Assembly (NCBI GenBank): GCA_905221605.1
Contig: CAJNDS010001791.1
Location: 286,501 to 350,500 of the forward strand
DNA: 64,000 nt
Reading direction: 5' to 3'
DNA from: Symbiodinium natans
Taxonomy: Eukaryota > Sar > Dinophyceae > Suessiales > Symbiodiniaceae
This document shows, piece by piece, positions 24,204 to 34,239 of the stretch. The number at the start of each line of letters is the position of its first letter. The first letter of the stretch is position 1. The position numbers and the translations under genes were made by a program. Below the pieces are notes generated by a model that ran no database searches, had not been told where the DNA came from, and was given only the letters and a program-made list of their open reading frames with translations.

Positions 24204-27200
24204 AGAAAGAGCCTGTGGAATGCGAGGGTGGACCATCCGCACATCATCCGCCTACACGAGTGGTATGAGGGGCAGGGGGCCTAACGAGATTTGTCTTTGT
24301 AGAGCAGCCAGCATCTGGAGCAGACTCGTGTGAAAGCGACTTCCAGCTATTGCTATCAGACTCGGCACTATAGGCCTGCATTTTTATGTGCAAAGCCGAA
24401 TATTCATGGCAAGATGCAAAGGCCCAGAATGCTCTGACATGGAAGGTCATCCAAAATCTATTTGGTGATGGATGCGATCAAGGCCGCGCGATTCGATCCG
24501 TTGTAGATGATTTTTCGCCTTACGGAGCCTCCCACTGCAGTGTCCCATGGTGGTTCGAACAGCATACAGCCGCACAACAATCTGGCAGCTCGCGTTCTGC
24601 TTTTTCTGTTGCTGGTTTCTTGAACTGAAGATGTCCTGTCTCAGAATGTCTCAGAGCACCTCGCCACGATGAGTCCCCAATTCTCCAAGCCTCTCTCCAT
24701 GGGTTCCGAGCTCTTGGCCCACAAGCAGTGCAAGGGCGGCACGCTGCGCGAAGTCCTGCTCCGCTTCCAAGCAGACGGGCACGGGGGCCCAGCGTCTGGA
24801 GGCTCCTGTGGCAGCAGGGCTTAGTCCCTAGAAACATTAGGGATCACCTCTTCTTGCCAGTCTGCTTGTGAGAAGCTCAGTTTTGTTGCAGCATCAGAAA
24901 GACGGGGAGTGCACGGCCCCAGAGGGGCGAAGCCGGAGGGGCGAAGCCGGCGCGTGCCCTCCGCAGGAGAGGAGTGCTCCCTGGAATCGGCCCACCATTT
25001 CTACTCGTAGCACCTGCGGGACCCTGAAACAACAATCTTCCTCTTGCTTCCTCGTTGCCCTCAAACACGAACAAAGTTCCCAAAACACAAGAAACAAGCA
25101 GAGCACCACGAGAGACAGCAAAAAGTGAAAAGAAACAGCCGCTCAGAAGGCAAAAAAGCGAGAGAAGCGATGTGTGAAGCCCCCCCCCAGGTCCGCCGTC
25201 GAGGAGACCTGGAGTCGCATGGTGACGAAGCAAACGCTGCAGGCCCGCAGCCTTTCTGAGAGACTTGTCCGGGAGGAGGGGGGGGGGGTGGGGGGGTGAA
25301 TTTTCTGATCTTCTACAGAGAGTGGTCTGCATAGGTGGTTTTTTTTTTCGGCATTTTAGGGTCTACAGGGAGTCCAGGGCTTAGGGTGTTTTGTTTGTTG
25401 GCGGGGCTTTGGTGGTGTCAGGGTCTTGGGGTGTTAGCTGGTGTTTGGGTCCTTCAGGGTGTTGGGGTTTCAGGGCGCAGGATGGTTCGGGGAGTGTTAG
25501 GCTGGATGCAAAAAAGGTCATAGCATTTGGGTCTTAGGCTAGGGGTTTAGAGTTGAGCCTCTTTTTTCAGCCCCTTACGTAGCTCGGTATACTCTGTACT
25601 CCAGAGAAACAACCCGGGCCTGGGCTAAAAAGCACTTTCTGGAAGGACCGAAAGTACAAGGGGAGCATGTAGGAGCATTCAAACCCCTGACCAGGCCATG
25701 GCTTATTGCCACGGTATGCGAATCATCCACAAGGACCCGATGTTTTTCATGTTTGGTTCAAGAAGCCCAGTTTACGAAGCAGAAAGATTGGGGGAGCTGC
25801 TGCCATGAGGACCTCAAGGACGAGAACGTGATGCTCCTGAAAGGGGCTGGGAAGCCCAGAGCACCCAAAAAGAGTGGCGCACAGACTTTTGTTGCTCCCT
25901 TCGGTTCTTCAGCTGTATGTGTTTTCTTCTTGTGCAGATCCTATCTTAAGGCTCAGGATCTCCCACTCCCTGAACTCAATTTGTACTGGTATCTCAACAG
26001 AAATCGTGGCCCACTCCCCTCCCCTCGACCCCCAAAATACTACCACCCAACCCTCATTTTGGGAACCCCAAAACAACAACACGTACTAACAGCAAATTCT
26101 CAAGCGCCCCAGTCGGAGACCTCCGAGCCCTTCGTGGTCATTATCGACCTGGGAGTCGCCTGCAGAGATTTCTTGGTTTTCTGCGTCTTCGTGGTGAGTT
26201 TGTGCTGAGAGGCGTTTCGGATTCTGGAGTTCAGCCGGAAATCCGCGCTTACGATAGACCTGCAACAGTAGTCAGGATTACGTTTCCTGCTTTGCCTTCG
26301 GTGCTTGACATGGCCATCGCTGTAGTCGTGCGTAGCCTTTCCTGCTGTGCCCTGGCGTGACAGCCGGTTGGGCGTGGAAATTCCCGGAAATTCAGATCCC
26401 GGAAGCAAAAGCATGCATCTTCCCAGTCTTATGCACGTTTGCTACTTATACGGCGCCGGGGCGCGTCTGCCCAGGTGTCGGAGATGTTCTCATCCTCCGA
26501 TCCACACGGAAAGTCTGGGGCCTCAAGAAAGCTGCTGAGATGTGCATCATGGAGAGGGCCATTTGGTGTTTTTGGGATTGGCCTAGATGCTTTCCTGCTG
26601 GATGCCATCAGAGTCTCCATGCGTAAGGGCGTACTCGGCATATTTCACCGAGCCGTGGGCTCCAAGTGCGATCATCTCCGATCCGATCACCGATCGCAGC
26701 AATGACCAGGGACGACGGTCACGACTCGAAGGCGCAATCGGAATCTGCCAGAGTCTGCAACCACTAGCATAAGCCTGCTTCCTGCTATGCTCAGGTTCAC
26801 ACATGTCTAGCCTGGGTTTGTAAATTTGTTTCGTGCCGGAGCTGGTTCCCATGCATGTTGCAACGCACAAATCCCAAATGATTCTGACTTTTCTGAAGTA
26901 GATGGCTGATCACATAAATGAGAAGGAGTGGTCATTACGAGCATGGAGGATTGCGCCGGCATCATGCTGTAGTTGAAGCTTCTGCCTCAATTGGTACGAA
27001 TTCGCCAGCAGCACTTTTGCATTTCTGGTAGTTTGCAATGGATGGGTCTGGCTTCGACATCCTGCGAAGGGGTGGGTGTTAACAAGAAGGAGTGGGCAAT
27101 GAGGGACTTCGAAGTTATGCTCACGCCCGCCCCTTGTTCATAACGAACTCCCCATTCAAAGTGCATGTAGGGTTGCAAAACAGCTTCCTTGTCGGGCCAA

Positions 27201-30200
27201 GGGAGAGGGGTGGGGGCCACATTGCTGGCGTCGGCAGCTTGCGTACGTCACTAGTCAATACCGCCTTTTCGCATGGTGCATGGGGCAGAGTAGCAGGGGG
27301 CTTTGAAGGGCTTTGCCTCGCAGCTTTCCAGGCCTTACCGTTCTTGGATGCGGCCAAAGAGGAGCTGAGCGGCTCGGGGCTCAAAGGGCCCCCGGCTTCG
27401 CATGCACATACACATGCTTCCCTCTTGTTACCCTGGACTGAGGCCAGCTGTTGTCCATGGCCACAGAGGGAATCGCTGAGCTCAAGGATCCCTGGATTCA
27501 TTGCTGAGCTGCGACATGAACACGCCATCTCCCCCCACACTTGTCTCATTCTGTGAATGTGCCCCAGAGGCCTCTGTGCAACATGCTTCAGAGATGCTGA
27601 AGGACTTGGGAACTTGGGATGGGGATGGCAATGGTATGAAGGGTAGCAGGGATATGGTAGCCAGCAGAGACCTGACACAGCCCTTTGACATGAGCGACCT
27701 TGGAGGCCGACTTGGTCGCCGCCCAACAGGACTCGCAGGTGGCGTTGAGATTTTAAGACTCTCCTCCGAAACATCCTTTCCAAGACCTTAAGAGAGTGCA
27801 ACTGATGCCTCGTTTCCATGGTGACAAGTCACCCCGCGCTGCCCTTAATCTGTGGAACGCTTGCAAGCACAATGCTCCCAAACAGGCAGTTGCACCTACG
27901 AGCGTTGCAAGCGACTCGGCCGAGAACACCCCCGACGTGGCGCCCTCCAAGGCTACCCCGGCTACAAAACCTACGAGGGTTCATGAAACTCGTGACCTGG
28001 TTACGTGGTGGCATTGGCAGAACACCTCAGAGAAGAGGGAGCTGCGCCCGGAGGAAGATCGCACGGTTGTGCGCTCCCCTTTCTTCGAAGTCACTGTTCG
28101 GAGCGATACTGAGAGAGCACCCAAGCAGCAGCCATTTCCATACTTCTCATGGCCTCGTATGGGGCGCCAGAAGTGGGGCTACTCCAAAGACGATGGGGCT
28201 GATGACTTCGACAGAAATCGCTGTACATGCACATGGGCACACTTTCTCTACTCACGAGATGTGTGGGTAGAAGTGACGGTTCTGAGCGACACGGACCATC
28301 CGAACATTGCCAGTGAGCTCCTTCTTCGTCCCCGAAATATCACGGAAACACAGGGCGGGTATTGGGTTCCTGAAAAATCGGGCAAGAACACTGTCAAGTT
28401 CAAAATTCCGTACAGCGCAGATGGCCTACGCTTCTCCTTGGAGTTTGCCTGGGAGACGCTTAACGGCTATGGGCTATGAGTCTACTGAGGAACCGACTAA
28501 GCACTCCCCATTCAGGGGTGGCTTCTGAGGGCGCACCTCAGCTCTCTTGTAGCTCTCTTGTAGCGCGCATACCAAGGACCTTTACCTTCCAGCACGATGG
28601 CCGCGACATTGCGGAGTTACCGCGCAATGCTCTGATCCTCTTTGCCGAGCCCATCGAGAAGCAGATCAGGTGCAGAAGATTGAAGCTAGCGGCTAGCAGT
28701 TGATGACGACGAAAGGGGCTTTGTAGGCCATGGGTCACCTGGAATGAAGAAAGGGCAGCCCTCCTCTTTGTGCACTCTTCTTGCGATCTGCTTGCAGGCC
28801 AGAGGATTTCTTCTCATCAGCAGAGTTGGAGTCCAAAGTGCACTACGTGGATCCTGAAAAGGACCCCGTGCAAAGACACAGGAATGCCGAGTGCATGATC
28901 TCGCAATGACGGCAACCGGGGACTTGAGACATTGCCGTGTGCAGGACCTCCCCCTGAACTTAGATGCCGTCCAGAAGCCCGTGATCTACTTTCCGCCTGG
29001 CGTCTATGCCATGGCAGCTCGGAGTAACATGTCAGAAGGGCCCCCCCCCCTCCCCCACGCACGAATGCACAAAGTTACAGAGGGTGTGCCAGCATCACGA
29101 GTGTCACGAGGCCTGGAACTATCATGCGTACCTGAACAGCCATATCGAGTGGATCTACCTTGCTCCGGGGGCTTATGTCAAAGGCGCCATACAGCTGCCG
29201 GGCTTACAGACGTCCTCCTACGATGTGTGCCTCCTTGCCTCACCCGCGGAGGGTGCAACGGTGCAACTTCCATTTGCTGCCCCCCGAATTTGGCACCCTT
29301 GGGCACCCCTTCACTCTGCCGCACTGCAGGTTCCGTGGACAAAACGGAAAAACGCCTGCGAAACTGCGGATCACAGGACCATATGGGTCTGCCGGGTGTG
29401 CGATCATTTTAAAGGGCAAATCCTCAGAGGCCGCCGGATTAAAAGCTCTGCACTTGGAGGCGCCGGCACGCTGTCCGGCGAGAAGTATGTCTACGAGTGT
29501 GACAAGGAGCTCCGATTGGTAGGGGAGCCATCGTCCCCAGAACCAACCCCCCCGGCAAGGAACACGGCTACGCCACGCGGCCAGCCAACGAAGCAGGAGG
29601 AGCTCCTCCAAGTGTTCAGAAGCTGCGCGCAGATTCATACAACGCTTGGATTCTTTTTTTCAGATTGTGGGCCACCCTGCAGGCTACGAGGGCCGCTGCC
29701 TGAAGATGATGGAGCCTTCTCCAAGAGGGGCTTCCACTTGGGGTGTTTTTTTCTGTGGAGGAACTGCGTGAGAAAGTGTGTTTGACCCAGACCACAACCG
29801 TTGGATCGGCATGCCTTCGTATCTCGGCAGTGTTCCGAATCATGGTAATATATGGCATTAAGTGGCTAAGGTGTCACGACTGGAAGATGTTTGTTGCCTC
29901 AGGGCTGCCGGTGATATCGGAGTCTGACACAAGATGCACAAGATGCCCTCTAAGAAGCCCACACAGCTCAGAGTTTCCGCCTGGCGTGAAAGCCCGTGGA
30001 GTTAAGGCCTCCACGCAAACACAGGAATCATACATATACATGCATGGCCATTGTTCTGCAGGTTAGAACCATCAATGCCTTTCAGTTTTGCTTTTGTGGA
30101 AGCACTCGTCGCGACATCCCCTTATAAATGCTGAACAGTTTGTCTGCATGCAAGGAGTTCTACTCACCGGAGGGCATGCGCCAGGAGCCGTGGATGTAAG

Positions 30201-33200
30201 TTTCAGCTCGGTGCTAGGAGGCTATCATGAAGTCTGAAAAAGCTGGAGGGCTGAGGTTCCTGGAGCTCTGCACTCAGGAACTTGAAGTTCAGGGCATCAC
30301 GATCACGAACCCACCTTTCCATTCCTTCACAGTCTACGGCACCTTGAACAAGGCTGGACTGGTATATAGTCCCAGTGCCTGGTAGACCAAGCTGCCTTCT
30401 TGAGCCCCTTGGCACTTAGCCGCCAGCCCGCTCTCAAAAAAAAGAAGAGGCAGGCTCCGAGTTTGCCACCAACGTGAGCAACTACCACATGGTGGGAGTG
30501 TGGTACTACCAGACAGATGGCCTCGAGGTGTGCAGGGTTCCCCCCACGTCCTCCCCCCAACGTCCTCCCCCCCCCCCCCCCCCGCCCACGTCCCGACCCC
30601 TTGTCTTGCTGCGTCGAGTCGAGCCGAACTTTTTCGTTGGTTTTGTGGGAGAGGGATACTGAAAAAGGTGCCCAGCTGGTCCACGGTGCAGAACTCCTTC
30701 TTCCAGACCGGCGATGATTGCATCAAGCTGTACTGGAGCAACGCCCCTCTACTTGGCCTGTTGAAGAAAGCTCTGCCGTGCAGGGCAGTGTTGGCATCAC
30801 TGAGATGAATGAACGAAGGTTCGGTGCATGCATCCTACTATGACACAGCGACCGGGTGTGACACGGTTCCGAGGTCACGGTGAGGAAGATCACAGCCTGG
30901 TTTCAGGGAAACGGGGGCCTGATCCAATTTGGTTGGAAGCCTCGCAACCTTGCCCAGATCACCTGCGAGGAGCGCCTTCACATGATTCGCATGATTCGCA
31001 TCGTGTCGGACCTGGCGGCATGGACTGCTCATTTGTAATGGGCTTCCTTTTGAAGTGAGTCGGGGTCCCGCCATATCACGGCCACCTTATAAGGCAGTTA
31101 GCTTGAGGGTACTGGCTGCAAATGCTTCGCACATGCGTCGCAAATCAAACGCACATGCTTCACCCCTGAAATGCTTCGCAATTCTTCGCAAGGCCACATG
31201 TTCATCACACGCAGGCCGGAAAGGTGGCTAGGATTCTTCACTGTCAGCATAGCTGCTACAGTGCGAGCCATCACTATCTGATGCAATCAAAGCTGCTGTG
31301 AGCTTTGTGGCGAGTAAATACCATTTGGTGCCCATCTGCTAGCACATCGGGTTGCACCTGGACTGGGAACCCCAGCTAAGCCAGAGATTGCCGGCCCGGT
31401 TCTCAGGAGGTGGACGTCATCCATGACCTCTCCCGCTTCAGGCAGGCTAGCAACTGCGCGATCATCTGCGCAGCTGACTTGATCTGCGCCGGTGACGAAG
31501 CGACTGCGCACGAGTTCGACATCGAAAGCCTCACGCTCAAGGATATCCGCGTAGAAGGCAAATGCATGTGCCCTATTCGAATTGCTGTTCAGTCCCAGAT
31601 CCGGAAGATCCAGATCGAGCGCTTGTGGGTCGATCAGTGGGACGGATCGAATGATCAATGCTGTGTAAAGGATTTCAAGAAGAATCCTCGAGTGACGCAG
31701 TTTTTCCACGGCTTAAAGGATGCCTTCCTTGAGATCTGCGACTTTCGGATCGGCGACAAGGTGATCACCGAGGCGAACGCGCAGTCCTTGGGTAGAATCG
31801 CCTTCGACAAGCTCTTCGACTCCAAGTGGTCCCTGAGCTCCAGTCAAATATAGCGGGGTCTGAAGTGATGGTGGGCTGAGAGAGTGTGCTGGGGGGCTTC
31901 TTCAATCGGTGTTCGTTTTGGAGCCCGACGAAGACCAAGAACACGTTTATGTTCGTGCTGATTGGGCGCGGACGTTGTCACATGAAGCTCTGTGACTTTT
32001 GCGAAAAGTGCCGGAACTGAGCACCCAGAGGTGTACTTCAGGCAGGAACCAGACCAGCGCTGGCCTGCTGCGCGCGGCATCACGTCGCATCGATCGAAGC
32101 CCTCCCCCGCAAAAAAGACGCTTTTCATCAGCTTGTCTCTGACGTGGCTGGGCTGTGACGAATGAGTGGGTTATTATGAGGACCGAATCGGGGGCGGGGG
32201 GTGGGGTGGGGTGGGGGGGTGGGCGGGATCACGAGTTTGGGAAATCATGTAAGGGCCCGTGTTCTCGTAGCAGGTACCAGGAGGGCGCTTTGGATATAAG
32301 TTGTTTATAACTTGGTTATAACTTGGTTATAAATTCTGTAACTGAGTTATAAGTGAGCTATAAGTATGTCGATTTTTGTTGAACTTATAAACGTTTATAA
32401 GTCACTTATAAATACTTGGCCTGTCGGACTTATCTGGACTTAGGTGGACTTAGGTCTACTTACGAACCACCTTTTTTTGTGCTATTTGTTGTTGCTTCTG
32501 GTGTGATGTTGTTGTGATAAATCGGGTTTCCTTGCAGCCCGACTTGCCACGGCCGCCTCAAGTTTTGTCCGTTGTCCCACTTGTAGCGGTGGCACGTCAG
32601 CCGCTCCAGTGCGTCATGTTTCCACGCGCCGGGCCACGCAAAAAAACTCACTAACAGCCTGCTCTACGTTCCGCAGCATCCTTTTGCCACCCTGATAAAA
32701 TACCGGACAGCGCTGCCAATTGCGAGATCCTCGCTTTTCTCGCCGACGTGCTTGCGGAGCAGTGAGTTGCGGAGAGCTCCGGGCTATGTCCGCGGGTGTC
32801 CGCGGATGTCCGCGGATGTCCGCGGCCTCCTCGGCCCCAGTATAGGCCTTTGCCTAGCAGAGCATGTCCGCGCGGCCAAACAATGTGTTCTGCTGGGGCT
32901 ACACATGTAGGGCCAGGTTTTTCATGCCCGGTTCCCTGCTTTGGATCCCTATACCCTCAACCCCAAACCCAGCTACCAGAACCCAAGCCGAGCAGACGGT
33001 GGAAACCTTGCAGTGCCACAATTGCCGCTTGAGCAAGGAAGTCTCCCAACGCCGCCAGCACGGGCTACGCTTCCTGCGCCGGACGTGCGAGAGTGTCCAG
33101 CGGGCGGTTGCGAAAATGGGATGCGAAAATCACCATTCCTGGCAAAAAAGACGGCGATCGTACAAAATACAATTTTGTGAAAACCTGATAGGACTTAGGT

Positions 33201-34230
33201 CTACTTATAAGTTACTTATAAGTTACTTATAAGTTACTTATACGTAACTCACTTATAAATACTCCAACCTAAGTCACTTATAAGTGGGTTATAAGTCCGT
33301 AAGTTCAAAGTGTCCTCCTGGTAGAAATGCACAAGGGAGCCCAAACTTGGGTCCTTTCTCGGGATCTGCCGCTTTGAACAACCCTCGACCCCTCAAAGGC
33401 TGATGGGTGGCACGCCAATGACCATGGCTCCGGAGGCCGCCGTTTTGCCGGGGGGGGGGGGCCGGGGGGCTGCATGCAGTATAGTGCCTTTATTTGGGCT
33501 TTGGGACTGTCGTGCACACGAGAAAAACTTCACTTGAAGCCAGTTCCTGGAGAAGACGTGCATCCAGGTTTGGGAGAACAACTTCGGGCCCAAGTGTGAT
33601 GTTTGGTCTGCCGGCCAGTGACCCAAGAGTTGTGCGCTTCACAATGCCTCGCATCAGTTTTTTAGGACACATCCTCCTATGCTCCTGGTGCTTTCAGCTG
33701 TTATTTCTTGGACCATCTGGTGCTTCCCTCATGATCGCGCTTGCCGCGCCCTTTGTGTACGAACGAAGGCTGCATGCTCTACGAAATGCTCGCGGGGAGC
33801 CTGCCCTTCGCTGTCAGGATGCGAACCCCAATTTTCTTGGGAAGGTTGCAAGTAGAAGAAACAGCTCGGATAGGACCACTGCCATCTGTGGAGCATTGAC
33901 ACAGGCATGTTGCGCGTCGAGAGCATATAGACTCGCCGACTGGTAGGCTGACGGTTGCTTCCTGTGGGTAGGCTACCCGTAGGCCTACGAGCAGGATCGT
34001 GGGGAAGTAGGCCTGTGGGTAGCTTACGGGTAGGCGCAGGCGAGCCGTAGGCTCGCGGTACGCCTACCGGTAGGCTACCCGAGGCCCTACCGACAGGCGT
34101 AGCCTACCGAGGCCTTACCTCAGGTTCGATAGGCAGTTTCAGTGACTTCAGTTTCTGCCCTTTCTCCAATGTTCAGGAGCATGAATCCGAAGGATTGGCA
34201 AGCCCTGCACCGGTATGGCCCCGACTGGAA
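24204..34230 (+). CDS. Protein kinase (HKD/DLG variant) hosting a nested GH49 gene
   Basis: Exons in kinase order: about 24204-24271 (VDHPHIIRLHEWYEG, alpha-C to beta-4); 24446-24482 (SSKIYLVMDAIK, hinge); 24735 to about 24770 (GGTLREVLLRFQ); 25695-25733 (AMAYCHGMRIIHK); 25810-25845 (DLKDENVMLLKG); about 26112-26154 (SEPFVVIIDLG); 26475-26512 (VSEMFSSSDPHG); 33399-33435 (LMGGTPMTMAPE); 33568-33613 (VWENNFGPKCDVWSA); and about 34177-34230 (SMNPKDWQALHRYGPDW). HRD is HKD and DFG is DLG. Phase and residues match across 24271/24446, 24482/24735, 25733/25810, 26154/26475, 26512/33399 and 33435/33568. The activation segment therefore reads continuously across a 6886-bp intron. The arrangement resembles Ca2+/calmodulin-type Ser/Thr kinases. 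The N-lobe start, the exon after 33613 and the C-terminal end are missing. Confidence 0.82.
25277..25296 (+). repeat. G-rich homopolymer tract
   Basis: Two adjacent poly-G runs separated by a T, in a kinase intron. Confidence 0.8.
27290..27780 (+). other. Possible upstream exon(s) before the GH49 gene
   Basis: A segment at about 27296-27400 reads VAGGFEGLCLAAFQALPFLD and onward, with exon-like composition and an open frame. A further open frame covers about 27501-27788. They may be 5' exons of the GH49 gene (for example a signal-peptide exon) or nothing; no junction was confirmed. Confidence 0.3.
27805..31853 (+). CDS. Glycoside hydrolase family 49 (dextranase/isopullulanase-like), about 13 exons
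   Basis: Placed exons: 27805-28472, 28577-28669, 28798-28861, 28945-29013, 29111-29193, 29330-29376, 29460-29518, 29664 to about 29705, 30293-30338, 30454-30527, 30668-30742, 30874-31002, 31410-31853 (stop). Exon 1 carries the GH49 N-terminal beta-sandwich (VTWWHWQNTSE; DDGADDFDRN; IPYSADGLRFSLEF). The parallel beta-helix follows: IYFPPGVYAM, WIYLAPGAYVKGAIQ, GAGTLSGEKYVYE, GHPAGYEGRCLKM, GITITNPPFHSFTVYG, VGVWYYQTDGLE, FFQTGDDCIKLYW, GLIQFGWKPRN. The three family catalytic Asp residues are present: one in QTDG (30516-30518) and two in GDD (30713-30718). Predicted activity is endo-hydrolysis of alpha-glucans such as dextran or pullulan. An exon between about 29705 and 30293 is missing. No signal peptide is visible at the ATG at 27805, so a further 5' exon is likely. 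The gene lies inside a kinase intron. Confidence 0.88.
32189..32226 (+). repeat. G-quadruplex-like G-rich run
   Basis: At least five runs of four or more G separated by single bases (GGGGTGGGGTGGGG type), about 50 bp upstream of the inverted-repeat element. Confidence 0.75.
32277..33321. mobile_element. Non-autonomous TIR element, TA-flanked, about 1.05 kb
   Basis: The left end CCAGGAGGGCGCTTTGG (32277) and the right end CAAAGTGTCCTCCTGG (ending 33321) are inverted complements with two mismatches over the first 15 bases. Each is flanked by TA (32275-32276 and 33322-33323), as expected of a TA target-site duplication. Inside both ends lie clusters of TTATAAG/CTTATAA motifs in opposite order (about 32290-32412 and 33200-33295). 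No transposase frame is visible. It is most simply a Tc1/mariner-like MITE or deletion derivative. It sits in the kinase intron, downstream of the nested GH49 gene. Confidence 0.75.
32786..32826 (+). repeat. 10-bp tandem repeat TGTCCGCGGA x4
   Basis: Four near-perfect copies of TGTCCGCGG(A/G) within the internal part of the TIR element. Confidence 0.85.
33942..34125. repeat. Cluster of GTAGGC/GCCTAC inverted short repeats
   Basis: About a dozen copies of (G)TAGGCTAC, GTAGGCCTAC or CCTACCGGTAGG in both orientations over 180 bp, able to form several hairpins. It lies in the kinase intron before the exon at 34177. Confidence 0.8.
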
Positions 34231-34239
34231 GAAGGCCAT

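Noticed and set aside
27121-27819. A 232-codon - strand frame
   Set aside because: No domain. It overlaps the 5' end of the GH49 gene and exon-like + strand sequence, and reads as antisense noise.
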